Assembly: GCF_022664455.2 (NCBI RefSeq)
Contig: NZ_JAKRKC020000001.1
Span: 248,001 to 312,000, forward strand
Direction: 5' to 3'
DNA length: 64,000 nucleotides
Source of the DNA: Actinomadura luzonensis
GTDB lineage: Bacteria; Actinomycetota; Actinomycetes; Streptosporangiales; Streptosporangiaceae
In this document: positions 16,444-24,909 of the stretch, one piece after another
Layout of the letters: each line of letters starts with the position of its first letter
Position numbering within the stretch: position 1 is the first letter of the stretch
The notes under the pieces: model-generated
The model's database searches: none
What the model was told of the DNA's origin: nothing
Seen by the model: only the letters and a program-made list of their open reading frames with translations
Program-made: the position numbers and the translations under genes

Positions 16444-17345
16444 AGTTCCGGCTGATCCATGCGGAGAAGGACCACCACGAGGTCTCCCTGCTGGCCCGGG
16501 TGCTGGGTGTGTCGCGCCAGGGCTACTACGCCTGGGCCGCCCGGCAGCAGCGCGGCCCGTCCGCACGAGCCCGCCGCGACGCCGAGCTGACCGAACAGAT
16601 CCGCCGGCACCACCGGGCATCCGATGAGATCTACGGGGCGCCGCGCATCCACGCCGACCTGCGCGAGCTCGACGGGATCCGGGTCGGTCGCAAGCCAGTG
16701 GCCCGGCTGATGCGCACCGCCGGGCTGGCCGGGGTGAGCCGGCGCAGGGGCTGTCGCACCACCATCGCCGACCGGCAAGCGATCGCCGCGTCCGACCTGG
16801 TGAAGCGGAAGTTCACCACGGCCGAGCCGAACCGGGTCTGGACGGCCGACATCACGTACGTGCCGACCTGGCAGGGCTTCGTCTATCTGGCGGTGGTGCT
16901 GGACGTGTTCTCCCGCCGGATCGTCGGCTGGGCGATGGCCGAACACATGCGCACCGAGCTGGTGACCGACGCGCTGGCGATGGCCCTGCACCAGCGCCGC
17001 CCTGCGGCCGGGGTGATTCACCACAGCGACAAGGGCAGCCAGTACACCTCGATCGCCTTCGGCCGGCGCTGTGAGCAGGCCGGCGTCCGCCCATCGACAG
17101 GCCGCACCGGAACCTGCTTCGACAATGCGATCACCGAGAGCTTCTTCGCCTCGCTGGAGTGCGAACTGATCGACCGGCGTACCTTCCACACCAGGTCACA
17201 AGCCCAACGAGCCCTGTTCAGCTACATCGAGGGCTTCTATAACCCGCGCCGCCGCCACTCCGCCAACGGCCAGCTCAGCCCCGCCGAATACGAACGCCGA
17301 CACACGCTCAATAACGCCAAAGACCTCGACTATGCTGCCGCGTAG
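16440..17345 (+). CDS. IS3-family transposase OrfB
   Basis: A 301-residue catalytic subunit with an HTH_21-type N-terminus (GVSRQGYYAWAARQ) and a complete DDE core: TADITYVP, HHSDKGSQYTS and DNAITESFFASLE. It ends RRRHSANGQLSPAEYE. All catalytic residues are present, so the element is potentially active. Confidence 0.93.
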   Translation: MKFRLIHAEKDHHEVSLLARVLGVSRQGYYAWAARQQRGPSARARRDAELTEQIRRHHRASDEIYGAPRIHADLRELDGIRVGRKPVARLMRTAGLAGVSRRRGCRTTIADRQAIAASDLVKRKFTTAEPNRVWTADITYVPTWQGFVYLAVVLDVFSRRIVGWAMAEHMRTELVTDALAMALHQRRPAAGVIHHSDKGSQYTSIAFGRRCEQAGVRPSTGRTGTCFDNAITESFFASLECELIDRRTFHTRSQAQRALFSYIEGFYNPRRRHSANGQLSPAEYERRHTLNNAKDLDYAAA

Positions 17346-17503
17346 TCGCAAGCCCTGATGTGTCTATCGAACCGGGGCAACTCCAGAGCCATCCTCGGCG
17401 GCCTCATCAACGAGTACCAGATCGCCAGCTGATCAAATAGCCGGCTGACGCCACCCGAGAACCGGCAGGTCAGACACCGCATCCTATTTTTGAGCCCCAC
17501 AGG

Positions 17504-17710
17504 GATCGCCAGTTCGAGCAGGGCTATCGCCGCTGACAGCAGCGCTCCTGCCAGCGGGAAGCGGACACGCAGCGTCAAGGGCAGGGCTGCGGCGAGGCTG
17601 GCACCCGCCAGGAGGGGCAGCTCAGGCCACGGCGGCTCGCCGTCGAGTATGGCGAATGCGGTGAGCGCGGCCGTGGTCGCGAGCACGAAGAGTCCCTCTC
17701 TGGCGTACAC
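17504..17710 (-). pseudogene. N-terminal fragment of a sensor histidine kinase
   Basis: From GTG 17710 the minus strand encodes MYAREGLFVLATTAALTAF, a second hydrophobic segment (LLAGASLAAALPLTL) and a third (LAGALLSAAIALLELAI), the membrane start common to actinobacterial two-component kinases of the DesK/NarX type. The frame meets the terminus of the large insertion element at 17503, so dimerisation and catalytic domains are lost. It begins 10 bases after the stop of the hydrolase gene, suggesting a former operon. Confidence 0.6.
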
Positions 17711-17720
17711 AGCGGCAACG

Positions 17721-18599
17721 CTACTTCGCCGGTCCGCAGGAGGTGCCGCGCGGTGGCATCTGGCCCGTGGTCAGGTAGCGGTGCACGTGCTCACGTACGC
17801 ACGGGTGGCCGGAGAGGTAGAGCGCATGCCCGCCGATGGCCGGCAGGAAGCGGGCCTTGGGAAGCTGGGCGGCCAGCCGGCGGCCGTCCGCAGTCGGGGT
17901 GTTGTCGTCGTGCTCGCCGCCCGCGATGAGCACGGGGGGTAGGCCAGGCGCCTTGATGGGATGAGGCGCGTACGTCCTGGTTGGCGGGAGGCCGGCGCAG
18001 TGATTGGCCATCGGCCACACGGCCCGCCACCCAATGTGGGGCGTTTCGCGACGCAGGAAGCCCTCCAGCTTCTTGACCTCCGCGTAGCCGGGGTAGGGCA
18101 GATCCGCGCAGAGAATGACGCGCGGCAGGTCGGGGTCCGGAGCCCCTTGCCCCTTGGCGAAGAACGAGGCGTCTCCGGCCTGTGCCCGCGCGAGCCCGGC
18201 GGCCAGCCTCTCCCAAGTGGCCTCGAAGGTGAAGTTGGCGCGGGAGGCGATCTGGGTGTCGCTGATGCGTACGCCGGGACCGGCTTCAGGGGCGGGGATG
18301 GGCTCGCGGCGGGCCTTGGCCATCACCTCGTCCCAGACGGCCACCGGATCCTTGTCGTGCAACGCGCAGGTGGCGGTGCTCTGGCACCAGGCGGCGAAGC
18401 GCTTGAAGTTGGCCTCCAGGGCCTTGGCGCGCGGCTGGAGCCAGGTGCGCAGGTCGGGGGTGGTGTGATCGAAGACGCTGTCGAGGTACATCCGGCCGAC
18501 CTTGTCCGGGAACAACTCGGCGTAGGCCTGCCCGAGCACGGTGCCGTGCGAGTTGCCCAGGTAGGTCAGCTTGGCCTGTCCCAGGCCCTTTCTGATCGC
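17721..18599 (-). pseudogene. C-terminal fragment of a secreted alpha/beta hydrolase (TAP-like)
   Basis: The frame encodes the nucleophile elbow LGNSHGTVLGQAYAELFP, then MYLDSVFDH, and the tripeptidyl-aminopeptidase-type C-terminal domain: LPPVLIAGGEHDDNTP (acid) and IGGHALYLSGHPCVREHV (His, with Cys residues). The N-terminal signal peptide and oxyanion region are missing; the frame stops making sense at about 18600, next to the terminus of the second IS3 element. Such proteins release peptides or hydrolyse esters outside the cell. I did not find the 5' part on the far side of the IS cluster. Confidence 0.75.
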
Positions 18600-18630
18600 G
18601 GGGGCTCGCCCCGAAGTGTGGACACGGGTG

Positions 18631-19476
18631 TTATGCGGCGAGTAGCACCCTATCGATGGTCTGCTGCTCGTAGTCGATCGGGCTCAGGTAGCCGAGGGTG
18701 GAATGTCGCCTGCGGGTGTTGTAGCGGGTGATCCACTTGAAGACGGCCAGGCGGGCCTCGCGTGCCGAGGACCACCGCTTGGCGCCCTGCAGCGTCTCGC
18801 GTTTCAACGTAGCGTTGAATGCCTCCGCGGCGGCGTTGTCGGCGCTGGACCCGACGGCTCCCATGGACTGGCGCACGCCGAGCTCTTCGCAGACGGCGGC
18901 GAACTCGGCCGAGGTGTACTGGGCCCCGTGGTCGGCGTGGAAGATCCTGCCGTGCAGACTGCCCCGGGTCGCGGCGGCGGCCCGCAGCGCGTCGCTCACC
19001 AGCTCGGTGCGCATGTGATCGGCGATCGACCAGCCCGCCAGCCGGCGTGAGGCCAGGTCCAGCACGGTCGCCAGATACAGAAACCGGCCCTCGCCGACGG
19101 GCAGATACGTGATGTCGCCGACATAGCGCCGGTTCGGCGCCGGCGCGGTGAAGTCCCGCCGGATCAGGTCCGGCACCTTCTGCTGCGAAGGTTCCGGCAC
19201 CGTGGTACGCACTTTCTTGCGCAGGTGCAGCCCCACGATGCCGGAACTGCGCATCACCCGCGCGACCCGCTTGTGGTTGACCGTGTGGCCCCGGGCGCGC
19301 AGTTCGGCGGTGACACGTGGACTACCGTAGGTGCCGTCGAACTCGCCATGGATCTGCCTGATCTCTTCGGCGAGTGCCGCTTCGGCCGCCGCCCGTTCCG
19401 CTCGGGCCGGCGCTGCCTTGAGCCACCGGTAGAACCCCGAGCGGGACACCTTCAGCACCCGGCACAGCCGCTTCAC
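18631..19476 (-). CDS. IS3-family transposase OrfB, native start displaced
   Basis: A catalytic OrfB with HTH_21 start (LKVSRSGFYRWLKA) and DDE core YVGDITYLP, FHADHGAQYTS, SADNAAAEAFNATLK. The natural start should be GTG overlapping the orfA stop (joined sequence CTGGTGAGCCGC), giving MSRFEFVDDHRRAFGVKRL. The ISAzo13-type insertion at 19521 removed that GTG; the frame stays open to the junction and GTG 19476 is the first standard start left. About 15 N-terminal residues are therefore lost, and coupling to orfA is broken. Confidence 0.85.
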   Translation of the reverse strand: MKRLCRVLKVSRSGFYRWLKAAPARAERAAAEAALAEEIRQIHGEFDGTYGSPRVTAELRARGHTVNHKRVARVMRSSGIVGLHLRKKVRTTVPEPSQQKVPDLIRRDFTAPAPNRRYVGDITYLPVGEGRFLYLATVLDLASRRLAGWSIADHMRTELVSDALRAAAATRGSLHGRIFHADHGAQYTSAEFAAVCEELGVRQSMGAVGSSADNAAAEAFNATLKRETLQGAKRWSSAREARLAVFKWITRYNTRRRHSTLGYLSPIDYEQQTIDRVLLAA

Positions 19477-19520
19477 GCCGAAGGCGCGGCGATGGTCGTC
19501 GACGAACTCGAAGCGGCTCA

Positions 19521-21301
19521 GGAGCCGTAAGACAATTACTGCTAGTTTCAGTGCGACTGCGATGAGTGGTGTGCTAAACGGCCTTCATGGGGATATCTGA
19601 GGCGGATCTGGCGGCCCTGGATGTGAAGTTCGCAGCCGTGCTGCCGCATCTGGACGAGCGGCAGCGCCGCTTATATCTGGCGGCTGAGGCCGATGCACTC
19701 GGGCATGGCGGGATCGTGGCGGTGGCCAGACTGGCAGAGGTATCGGAGTCGACCATCACGCGCGGACGTCTCGAGCTCGCGAGTAGTGCACCGGTTCTGG
19801 GCCGCGTGCGCCGTCCCGGTGGCGGACGAAAACCGGCTGCTGAGCGTGACCCGGGCCTGGTGCCGGCGCTTGAGGCGTTGATCGAGCCACGAGAGATCGG
19901 TGATCCGGTTTCTCCGCTGCGCTGGACCACGGCCTCGTTGCGCGACCTGGCCCGGGAGTTAACCGCGGCAGGGCACCCGATCAGTGCCCCGACAGTGGGC
20001 GATCTCCTGCGGGCGGCCGGGTTCAGCCTCCAGGGCATGGCCAAGCGGCGCGCCGGCAGCCAGGTCCCCGACCGCGAAGCCCAGTTCCAGCACATCAACA
20101 CCACGGTCGAACAATTCCTCGCCGACGGTTCGCCGGTGGTCAGCGTGGACGCCAAGAAGAAGGAACCGATCGGTGACTTCGCCCGAGCCGGCCGCACCTA
20201 CCGGCCCAAGAAGAAACCGATCACGGCCCCCGATCACGACTTCACCTTCGCTGATACCCCGGTCGCGATCCCGTATGGGGTCTATGACCTGGGACAAGAC
20301 GTCGGCTGGGTGAACGTGGGCACCGACCGCAACACCGCGGCGTTCGCGGTGGAGTCCATCCGCCGCTGGTGGAACCAGCAAGGCCGAGGCCACTACCCCG
20401 GCGCGACCCGGCTGCTGATCACCGCCGATTCAGGAGGAGCGAACTCCGCCGACTCCCACCTGTTCAAGAACGACCTGGCCGCCTTCGCCGACGAGAGCGG
20501 GCTGACCGTCACCGTGCTGCACTTCCCACCGGGGACATCGAAGTGGAACAAGGTCGAGCACCGCTTGTTCTCCCGCATCACCCACAGCCTGCGCGGACGG
20601 CCCCTGACCAGCTACGAGGTGCTGCTGCAGAGCATCTCGGCCACCCGCACCAGCACCGGGCTGACCGTCAGCGCCGTCCTGGACGACAACAACTACCCCA
20701 CCGGGCGCACTCTCACCAAGGAGCAGCGCCAGATGCTCCTGCAGCGCGTCCAGCGTGACGACTTCCACGGCGAATGGAACTACACCATCGGCCCCTACGA
20801 CCCCAGCACAGCACCACCGGCCGAACCTGAACAAGCCAAGGCGCCCCCGATCCCGACCGAGGCTACCTACCTGCTCACCCACCCCGCCCTGACCGGCATG
20901 ACCCGCGACCAGTTCGACCGGCTCGTGACCGAACTCGAGCCCTGGCGCAGGACCCTGGCCGAGGCCGAACGCGAAAAGCGCAAGGGCATCAACCGGCGCG
21001 GATACAACCCCGGCTTCGGATTCCTCGACCACCGGCATCGCGTCCTGGCCGCCGTCCTGAGCCACCGCAACACCGTCACGCTCACCCTGGCAGCCCGGCT
21101 ACTCGGCCGAGACCGCAACACCCTCAGCTACCACGCCCACCGGACCAGACCTCTGCTGGGCTTCGCGGCCCCTGACCTCGCCGCAATCCTCGCCCAGCCC
21201 CGCCGCCGGACCCACCCGCCCCGCTCGATCGAGGCACTCCAGAACGAGATCACCGCCTACGAAAGCAACATCAAATCGGGCAGTAGTTAGTTGACGGCTC
21301 C
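19521..21301 (+). mobile_element. ISAzo13-family insertion sequence
   Basis: A 1781-bp element with inverted ends GGAGCCGTAAGACAATTACT and GGAGCCGTCAACTAACTACT (right end read in reverse). It is flanked by the 3-bp direct repeat TCA (19518-19520 and 21302-21304). Removing it with one TCA restores the overlapping stop/start junction of the IS3 orfA-orfB pair, which confirms the boundaries. It carries one transposase gene. Confidence 0.88.
19587..21290 (+). CDS. ISAzo13-family transposase
   Basis: A 567-residue transposase. Features of the ISAzo13 group are the N-terminal winged helix (ARLAEVSESTITRGRLEL, VRRPGGGRKP), the catalytic core VVSVDAKKKEPIGDF, ITADSGGANSADSHLFKNDL and HFPPGTSKWNKVEHRLFS, and YPTGRTLTKEQ. 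After about residue 400 there is an unusual C-terminal extension with a second DNA-binding-like region (NTVTLTLAARLLGRDRNTLSYH). The ATG at 19587 is about 65 bases inside the element's left end. All core acidic residues are present. Confidence 0.92.
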   Translation: MGISEADLAALDVKFAAVLPHLDERQRRLYLAAEADALGHGGIVAVARLAEVSESTITRGRLELASSAPVLGRVRRPGGGRKPAAERDPGLVPALEALIEPREIGDPVSPLRWTTASLRDLARELTAAGHPISAPTVGDLLRAAGFSLQGMAKRRAGSQVPDREAQFQHINTTVEQFLADGSPVVSVDAKKKEPIGDFARAGRTYRPKKKPITAPDHDFTFADTPVAIPYGVYDLGQDVGWVNVGTDRNTAAFAVESIRRWWNQQGRGHYPGATRLLITADSGGANSADSHLFKNDLAAFADESGLTVTVLHFPPGTSKWNKVEHRLFSRITHSLRGRPLTSYEVLLQSISATRTSTGLTVSAVLDDNNYPTGRTLTKEQRQMLLQRVQRDDFHGEWNYTIGPYDPSTAPPAEPEQAKAPPIPTEATYLLTHPALTGMTRDQFDRLVTELEPWRRTLAEAEREKRKGINRRGYNPGFGFLDHRHRVLAAVLSHRNTVTLTLAARLLGRDRNTLSYHAHRTRPLLGFAAPDLAAILAQPRRRTHPPRSIEALQNEITAYESNIKSGSS

Positions 21302-21631
21302 TCACCAGTTCGTCTCTCCCGCGAAATATTTGGCCGCCCGGCGCAGGATGTCACGCTCCAGCTCCAGCTCCCGGATCCGGGCCTTGAGCTGCTTGTTCTC
21401 CTCTTCCAGCACGTCGTCGGACGATAGCGGGCCCCGCGCCGGCTTCCTCGCCGGGCCCCGCGCCTTGGCGCCCGCGGTGCCGTCGGCCTGCGCCTGACGC
21501 ACCCAGTTACGCAGCGTCTCCCGGCTAATCCCCAGATCGTCGGCCACCGAGGCCAGCGTGCGTCCCGGATCGGACAGGTACAACGCGACGGCGTCCGCCT
21601 TGAACTCCGGCGGATACGACTTCATCGCCAC
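21302..21631 (-). CDS. IS3-family transposase OrfA (copy 2)
   Basis: A 109-residue OrfA: helix-turn-helix YPPEFKADAVALYLSD with GISRETLRNWVRQ, then a coiled coil EEENKQLKARIRELELE and the typical end RRAAKYFAGETNW. Its stop TGA (21304-21302) is also the TCA target duplication of the ISAzo13-type element. Its partner orfB now lies 1.8 kb away. Confidence 0.9.
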   Translation of the reverse strand: MAMKSYPPEFKADAVALYLSDPGRTLASVADDLGISRETLRNWVRQAQADGTAGAKARGPARKPARGPLSSDDVLEEENKQLKARIRELELERDILRRAAKYFAGETNW

Positions 21632-21684
21632 GTGGAACTCCTTGTCTCCGGATCTCCATCATCCGGTACTCAAGGTGTCCACAC

Positions 21685-21922
21685 CTCGGGGGCAGGGCCC
21701 CTGGGCCTCTTGGGGTTCCCGCCCCTGCAATCCCAGGGGACATTGGTATGGGGTCAGCAGTTCCAGCGCGCCAGGCTCGGTCTCGGCTGACCCGGGTGAT
21801 GATTCAGCAACGCCGATCGGGTCGAGCAGGTTCTCAACGTTCTTGCGTACGGCGTTTCGCTGATCTTGCCGAGCCAAGATCACGCTGATGTAGGAGCCGG
21901 CCGCCGCGCTCATCCCCGCGAC
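21685..21922. other. spacer between two insertion elements, no recognised gene
   Basis: A minus-strand frame (21659-21913, MSAAAGSYISVILARQDQ) is open but resembles nothing I know, and it runs into the end of the IS3 element. The stretch may be leftover host or element sequence. It does not look like the missing 5' part of the hydrolase gene at 17721. Confidence 0.5.
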
Positions 21923-21925
21923 TAA

Positions 21926-22818
21926 GAGGTCCTAACAATGGACTCATCGGACGAGGCGTCGCCAGCAGATGATCGCGGCGGCGAGGGTCATGAAGGCCTC
22001 ATGGATGTCGTCGCGGATCTCCCAGCGGATACGCAGACGGCGGAACCAGTGCAGCAGGGCGATCGTGCGCTCGATGACCCAGCGGTGAATGCCCAGGCCG
22101 GAGCCGTGTGGGGTGCCACGGCGGGCGATGTGCGGCCGGATGCCGACGTGCCAGACCTGTCGGCGGTAGAGGTCGTGATCGTAGCCGCGGTCGGCGTATA
22201 AGCAGGCAGGACGCTTACGGGGCCGGCCGCGTCGGCCGCGGACCGGCGGTATCGCCTTGATCAACGCCATCAGCTGGGTGCCGTCGTTGCGGTTGCCTCC
22301 GGTCAGCGACACCGCGAGCGGGATGCCGTGCCCTTCGGCGATGACGTGGTGTTTCGAGCCCGGCTTGGCACGGTCGACCGGGCTCGGCCCGGTTTTGGGC
22401 CGCCCTTGAGCGCCCGCACGTGCGAGCTGTCGATCACCGCCTTGGACCAGTCCAGCCGGCCGGCGGCGTGCAGCTCGGCGAGCAGGAGCTGGTGCAGCCG
22501 GTTCCACACTCCGGCCTGGTGCCAGTCCCGCAGCCGCCGCCAGCACGTCATGCCGGAGCCGAAGCCCAGCTCCTGAGGCAGGAACTCCCACGGGATCGCG
22601 GTGTAGAGCACGAACAAGATCCCGCACAACGCTTTCCGGTCATCCAGCCGCTTACGTCCCGGATGACGGGTGCGACGCTGCACCTTCGGCAACAACGGCT
22701 CGATTCGCTCCCACAAGCTGTCCGAGACGATCCACGGAAGCGGCTCACCCTTCCTCATACCTGCCCAACGACGATCATCACGATGAGGATGCGGGCAATC
22801 TCATTCTGTTATGACCTC
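21926..22818 (-). mobile_element. IS5-family insertion sequence
   Basis: An 893-bp element with inverted ends GAGGTCCTAACA (left) and GAGGTCATAACA (right, read in reverse) and a TAA target duplication at 21923-21925 and 22819-22821. It carries a transposase on the minus strand in two overlapping frames, as in IS5-group elements that use frameshifting. Confidence 0.87.
21944..22758 (-). CDS. IS5-family transposase in two overlapping frames
   Basis: The first frame (ATG 22758) encodes the IS5 N-terminal domain: WIVSDSLWERIEPLLP, GRKRLDDRKALCGILFVLYT and IDSSHVRALKGG. The second frame continues with GPSPVDRAKPGSKHHVIAEG, LTGGNRNDGTQLMALI, YADRGYDH and RRWVIERTIA-like RWVIERTIALLHWFRRLR. The switch falls near HVRALKGGPK (about 22400-22420), the usual site of programmed frameshifting in this group, so the element may well be active; a plain mutation is the alternative. 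The coordinates cover both frames and are not a single reading frame. Confidence 0.85.
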
Positions 22819-22821
22819 TAA

Positions 22822-23184
22822 GACGCTCACCACCGCTCGCCATGCCGATGGCCAGGATCCAGTCACCGGCAGGGGCAAGACGCCGACGAGAATGCAGCTT
22901 GCTCCAGCCAGCACCCAAGGATTCCGCGATACACGTCGCATGATCGTCATCTGCTCGTAATCCTCGTCGAGTCAAGTCTTCCGCTTCAGGCATATGTGCG
23001 CCGCGGTGATTCGGCCAGTGTCTTGCCGGTCAATGCCAGACGAAGGAGTCCGGCGGACTCGCGTGCCAGGAGCCAGACCACTCCAATCGCGACGACGCCG
23101 CGCCAGGCGTCGTCCTTCTGGTGGCCGCCTCGCACGGGCACAGTACGTCCGCCAAGATGATCCTCGGCCCGGTCAGCTAGGCGC
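22822..23184. other. no gene recognised
   Basis: Open frames here lack ribosome sites and recognisable sequence. The stretch separates the IS5 element from the broken STAS gene and is likely decayed chromosome. Confidence 0.5.
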
Positions 23185-23518
23185 TCATGCGATACGGCCG
23201 AAGGCTGCGGCGGTGCCCGGCAAGAAGACCGCGTCGAGACCGGCCGCCCTCAGCAACCGTCGAACGGCCGGTGTCACCCCTGCCAGACGAAGACTGCCGT
23301 CGCGGGCGGTCGCCAGGTTGTTCGCGGCCACGAGCACGGCCAGTCCGCGTGCGTCCATGAAGGTCACTTCGCTGAGGTCGAGCGTGAGGCGAGTGCCTCA
23401 TTCGGCAAAAGGCAGCGGTGACCTGGGCACGGAACTCCGGTTCCGCTGCCAGGTCCACCTCTCCGCATGCTTTGATCACCGCCTCAGCGCCCATACGGCG
23501 CCGCACGTGAAAGCTCAT
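23185..23518 (-). pseudogene. STAS-domain anti-sigma factor antagonist, frameshifted
   Basis: From ATG 23518 (GAGGAG upstream) the minus strand encodes MSFHVRRRMGAEAVIKACG, EVDLAAEPEFRAQVTAAF; the rest, GTRLTLDLSEVTFMDARG, LAVLVAANNLATARDG, FLPGTAAAFGRIA-stop, lies in another frame. The shift falls at a TTTT run (plus-strand AAAA 23407-23410) and a TGA (23400-23398) stands just before GTRLT in the second frame. One extra T plus a CGA-to-TGA change would explain both. As written it cannot make a full STAS protein. Confidence 0.8.
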
Positions 23519-24541
23519 GTCCGTCTCCTCGCCTCCTCGGGCCGGGGACAACTGGACGTTCATCGGTGAAAGCGGGAGCAAGAAACCTCTGACAGGCCGC
23601 AAAGCTACGACGGTTGCGATCGTGAAGGAAGGGGCTAAAGTCCTCATCCGGGAACGTCGCATTTCCTGGGGCTCTGGGGCTGGCGAAGCGTCTGGTGGGC
23701 GCTGGGCGAGCAACAGCGTCAGCGGTTGCCGGAGGCTGTCCCGGCCTGAGGCGGGGAGTGGAGGAAAACACATCAGCCGAGCCGAACGGCTGACCTGGTC
23801 AGCCCTTAGCCGGTGCCGGGACCCCGCTGCGACATGCTCGTCGTGATCACAGAGCATCCCCGCAGGTGAGGTTGGGGCGCCCTGCAAGGTATGTCGGAGG
23901 TGTTGGCGTACGTTCAGGTACCGGCGCAGCTCACTTCCGCTCTGGTTCTGGGACGGGTGAGCCAAAGCCGGTGTGTGGCGCGAGGACATGGGGCGAGACG
24001 GGCGGCTCAGGATCTGAACGAGGGGCGGCCCCAGCCACGGATGCGAGGAGTCGAGCGTGCTCGTCCGCTGTCGGACCCCGACGATCGCCGCGCCGCGGCC
24101 GTTGTCGGCCGGGGTCAGATAGAGCTCGACCTTGGAGTTGCCCCATCCGTAGGTCCGGTGCCACGACTGCACGAAGAACTCGTAGCGCTCACCCTCGCGG
24201 ACACCCAAGGCGTTCCTCTGGATGAACGCCTTGGAGGAGTCGAGCGAGCTGAGGGATTGGAATGCTCCCATAAGCCGGTAACCGGCCATGCCGTCCACCT
24301 CTTTTCACAGCGCTCTCGCACGCGGCGCGGGCGGATCAAAGGCTTGTCTGCTCCCACGATCCTTCGGCGGGATTCCCTTGACCAGGACTTAGGTCCTGGT
24401 ATCGGACAGTGCGGTCGATCCCCCGACGGACCGCGCGGGCCGTCTCTCCGAAGACAGGACGAAAGGGGCGCGTCTCAGGGCTTTTTCCGCGAATGCGCGC
24501 CGTGGACGCTCCGCACACTGGAAACGGAGAAGGAGGGGGAC
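23519..24541. other. about 1 kb with no confident gene
   Basis: The best candidate is a minus-strand frame from ATG 24289 (GAGGTGG 5 bases upstream) encoding MAGYRLMGAFQSLSSLDSSK, then GVREGERYEFFVQSWHRTYG and VELYLTPADNGRGAA. These first 75-80 residues read like real protein of unknown family, but the frame then degenerates and runs on into the STAS pseudogene, suggesting a decayed or truncated gene. The rest of the stretch (23519-24050 and 24290-24541) shows nothing I can support. Confidence 0.35.
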
Positions 24542-24892
24542 ATGGCGAATCCGATCGTGCACTGGGAGATCGCGGGTCCGGACCACGAGGGGCTGCGGAC
24601 CTTCTACGAGGAACTGTTCGGCTGGAAGAGCGAGGCCGTGGACGAGAACTACGCCCTGGTCCAGCCGGAGGAGGGCCCCGGCGGCGGCATCATGCGCACC
24701 AGCGGAGGCATGCCGCCGTACATCACCGTCTACGTCCAGGTCGACGATCTGAAGCGGGCCCTGGAGCGGGTCCGTGAGCTCGGCGGGGAGCCGCGCGTGC
24801 CGCCCACGAAGATCGGGGACAGCATGGAGTTCGCGCTGTTCGCCGACCCGGCGGGCAACATGGTCGGCCTCCTGGCCGGAACACGGACGTGA
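24542..24892 (+). CDS. VOC (glyoxalase/bleomycin-resistance-fold) protein
   Basis: A 116-residue single-domain protein of two beta-alpha-beta-beta-beta halves: IVHWEIAGPDHEGLRTFYEE and LFGWKSE, then ITVYVQVDDLKRALERVREL and FALFADPAGNMVGLL. His7 and Glu near the end of each half are the usual metal ligands of the fold. GAAGGAGGGG precedes ATG 24542. The substrate is unknown. The next gene starts 18 bases downstream. Confidence 0.88.
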   Translation: MANPIVHWEIAGPDHEGLRTFYEELFGWKSEAVDENYALVQPEEGPGGGIMRTSGGMPPYITVYVQVDDLKRALERVRELGGEPRVPPTKIGDSMEFALFADPAGNMVGLLAGTRT

Positions 24893-24909
24893 TGAGGGGA
24901 GGGACGAGG

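Larger units (their letters stand above)
16087..17385 (+). mobile_element. IS3-family insertion sequence (copy 1)
   Basis: A 1299-bp element starting TGGAGTTGGCCCGGTT and ending with the imperfect reverse complement (AACCGGGGCAACTCCA). It is flanked by the direct repeat GAGC (16083-16086 and 17386-17389), a 4-bp target duplication. It carries overlapping orfA and orfB, both intact, and looks recently inserted since the interrupted gene is otherwise whole. Confidence 0.9.
15047..17432 (+). pseudogene. integrase-core transposase split by an IS3 element
   Basis: The first part (15047-16086) encodes VLSLPALLLRR-type N-terminus, VLRHQNAVLRRQ, the DDE core (AVDFMHVDT, IRDRGGQFTDAF, ANAHCERIIGTLRRELLD) and HRSIGQLSP. 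At 16087 an IS3 element intervenes; after it, 17390-17432 encodes the family's end ILGGLINEYQIAS-stop. Joining 16086 to 17390 restores the frame exactly, which proves that this was an intact gene before the IS3 insertion. As it stands, the frame runs on into IS3 sequence. Confidence 0.88.
14937..17503 (+). mobile_element. insertion sequence with integrase-core transposase, itself interrupted
   Basis: Terminal inverted repeats CCTGTGGGGCTCAA are seen at 14937-14950 and, reversed, at 17490-17503. Between them lies a transposase gene (15047-17432) into which an IS3-family element has jumped. The left flank is a transposase remnant and the right flank is a histidine kinase gene, and no target duplication is visible (TCGTT versus GATCG). 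A deletion or recombination between copies probably followed insertion. Without the inner IS3 the element would be about 1.26 kb. Confidence 0.75.
18616..21684 (-). mobile_element. IS3-family insertion sequence (copy 2), split by an ISAzo13-type element
   Basis: Inverted GTGTGGACAC sequences at 18616-18625 and 21675-21684 (within longer similar ends, CCCCGAAG / CCCCGAGG outside them) bound an IS3-type element on the minus strand, orfA at 21302-21631 and orfB at 18631-19520. A 1781-bp element sits exactly at the orfA/orfB junction. No target duplication is evident at the outer ends, so boundaries may be off by a few bases or one flank was deleted. Confidence 0.7.
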
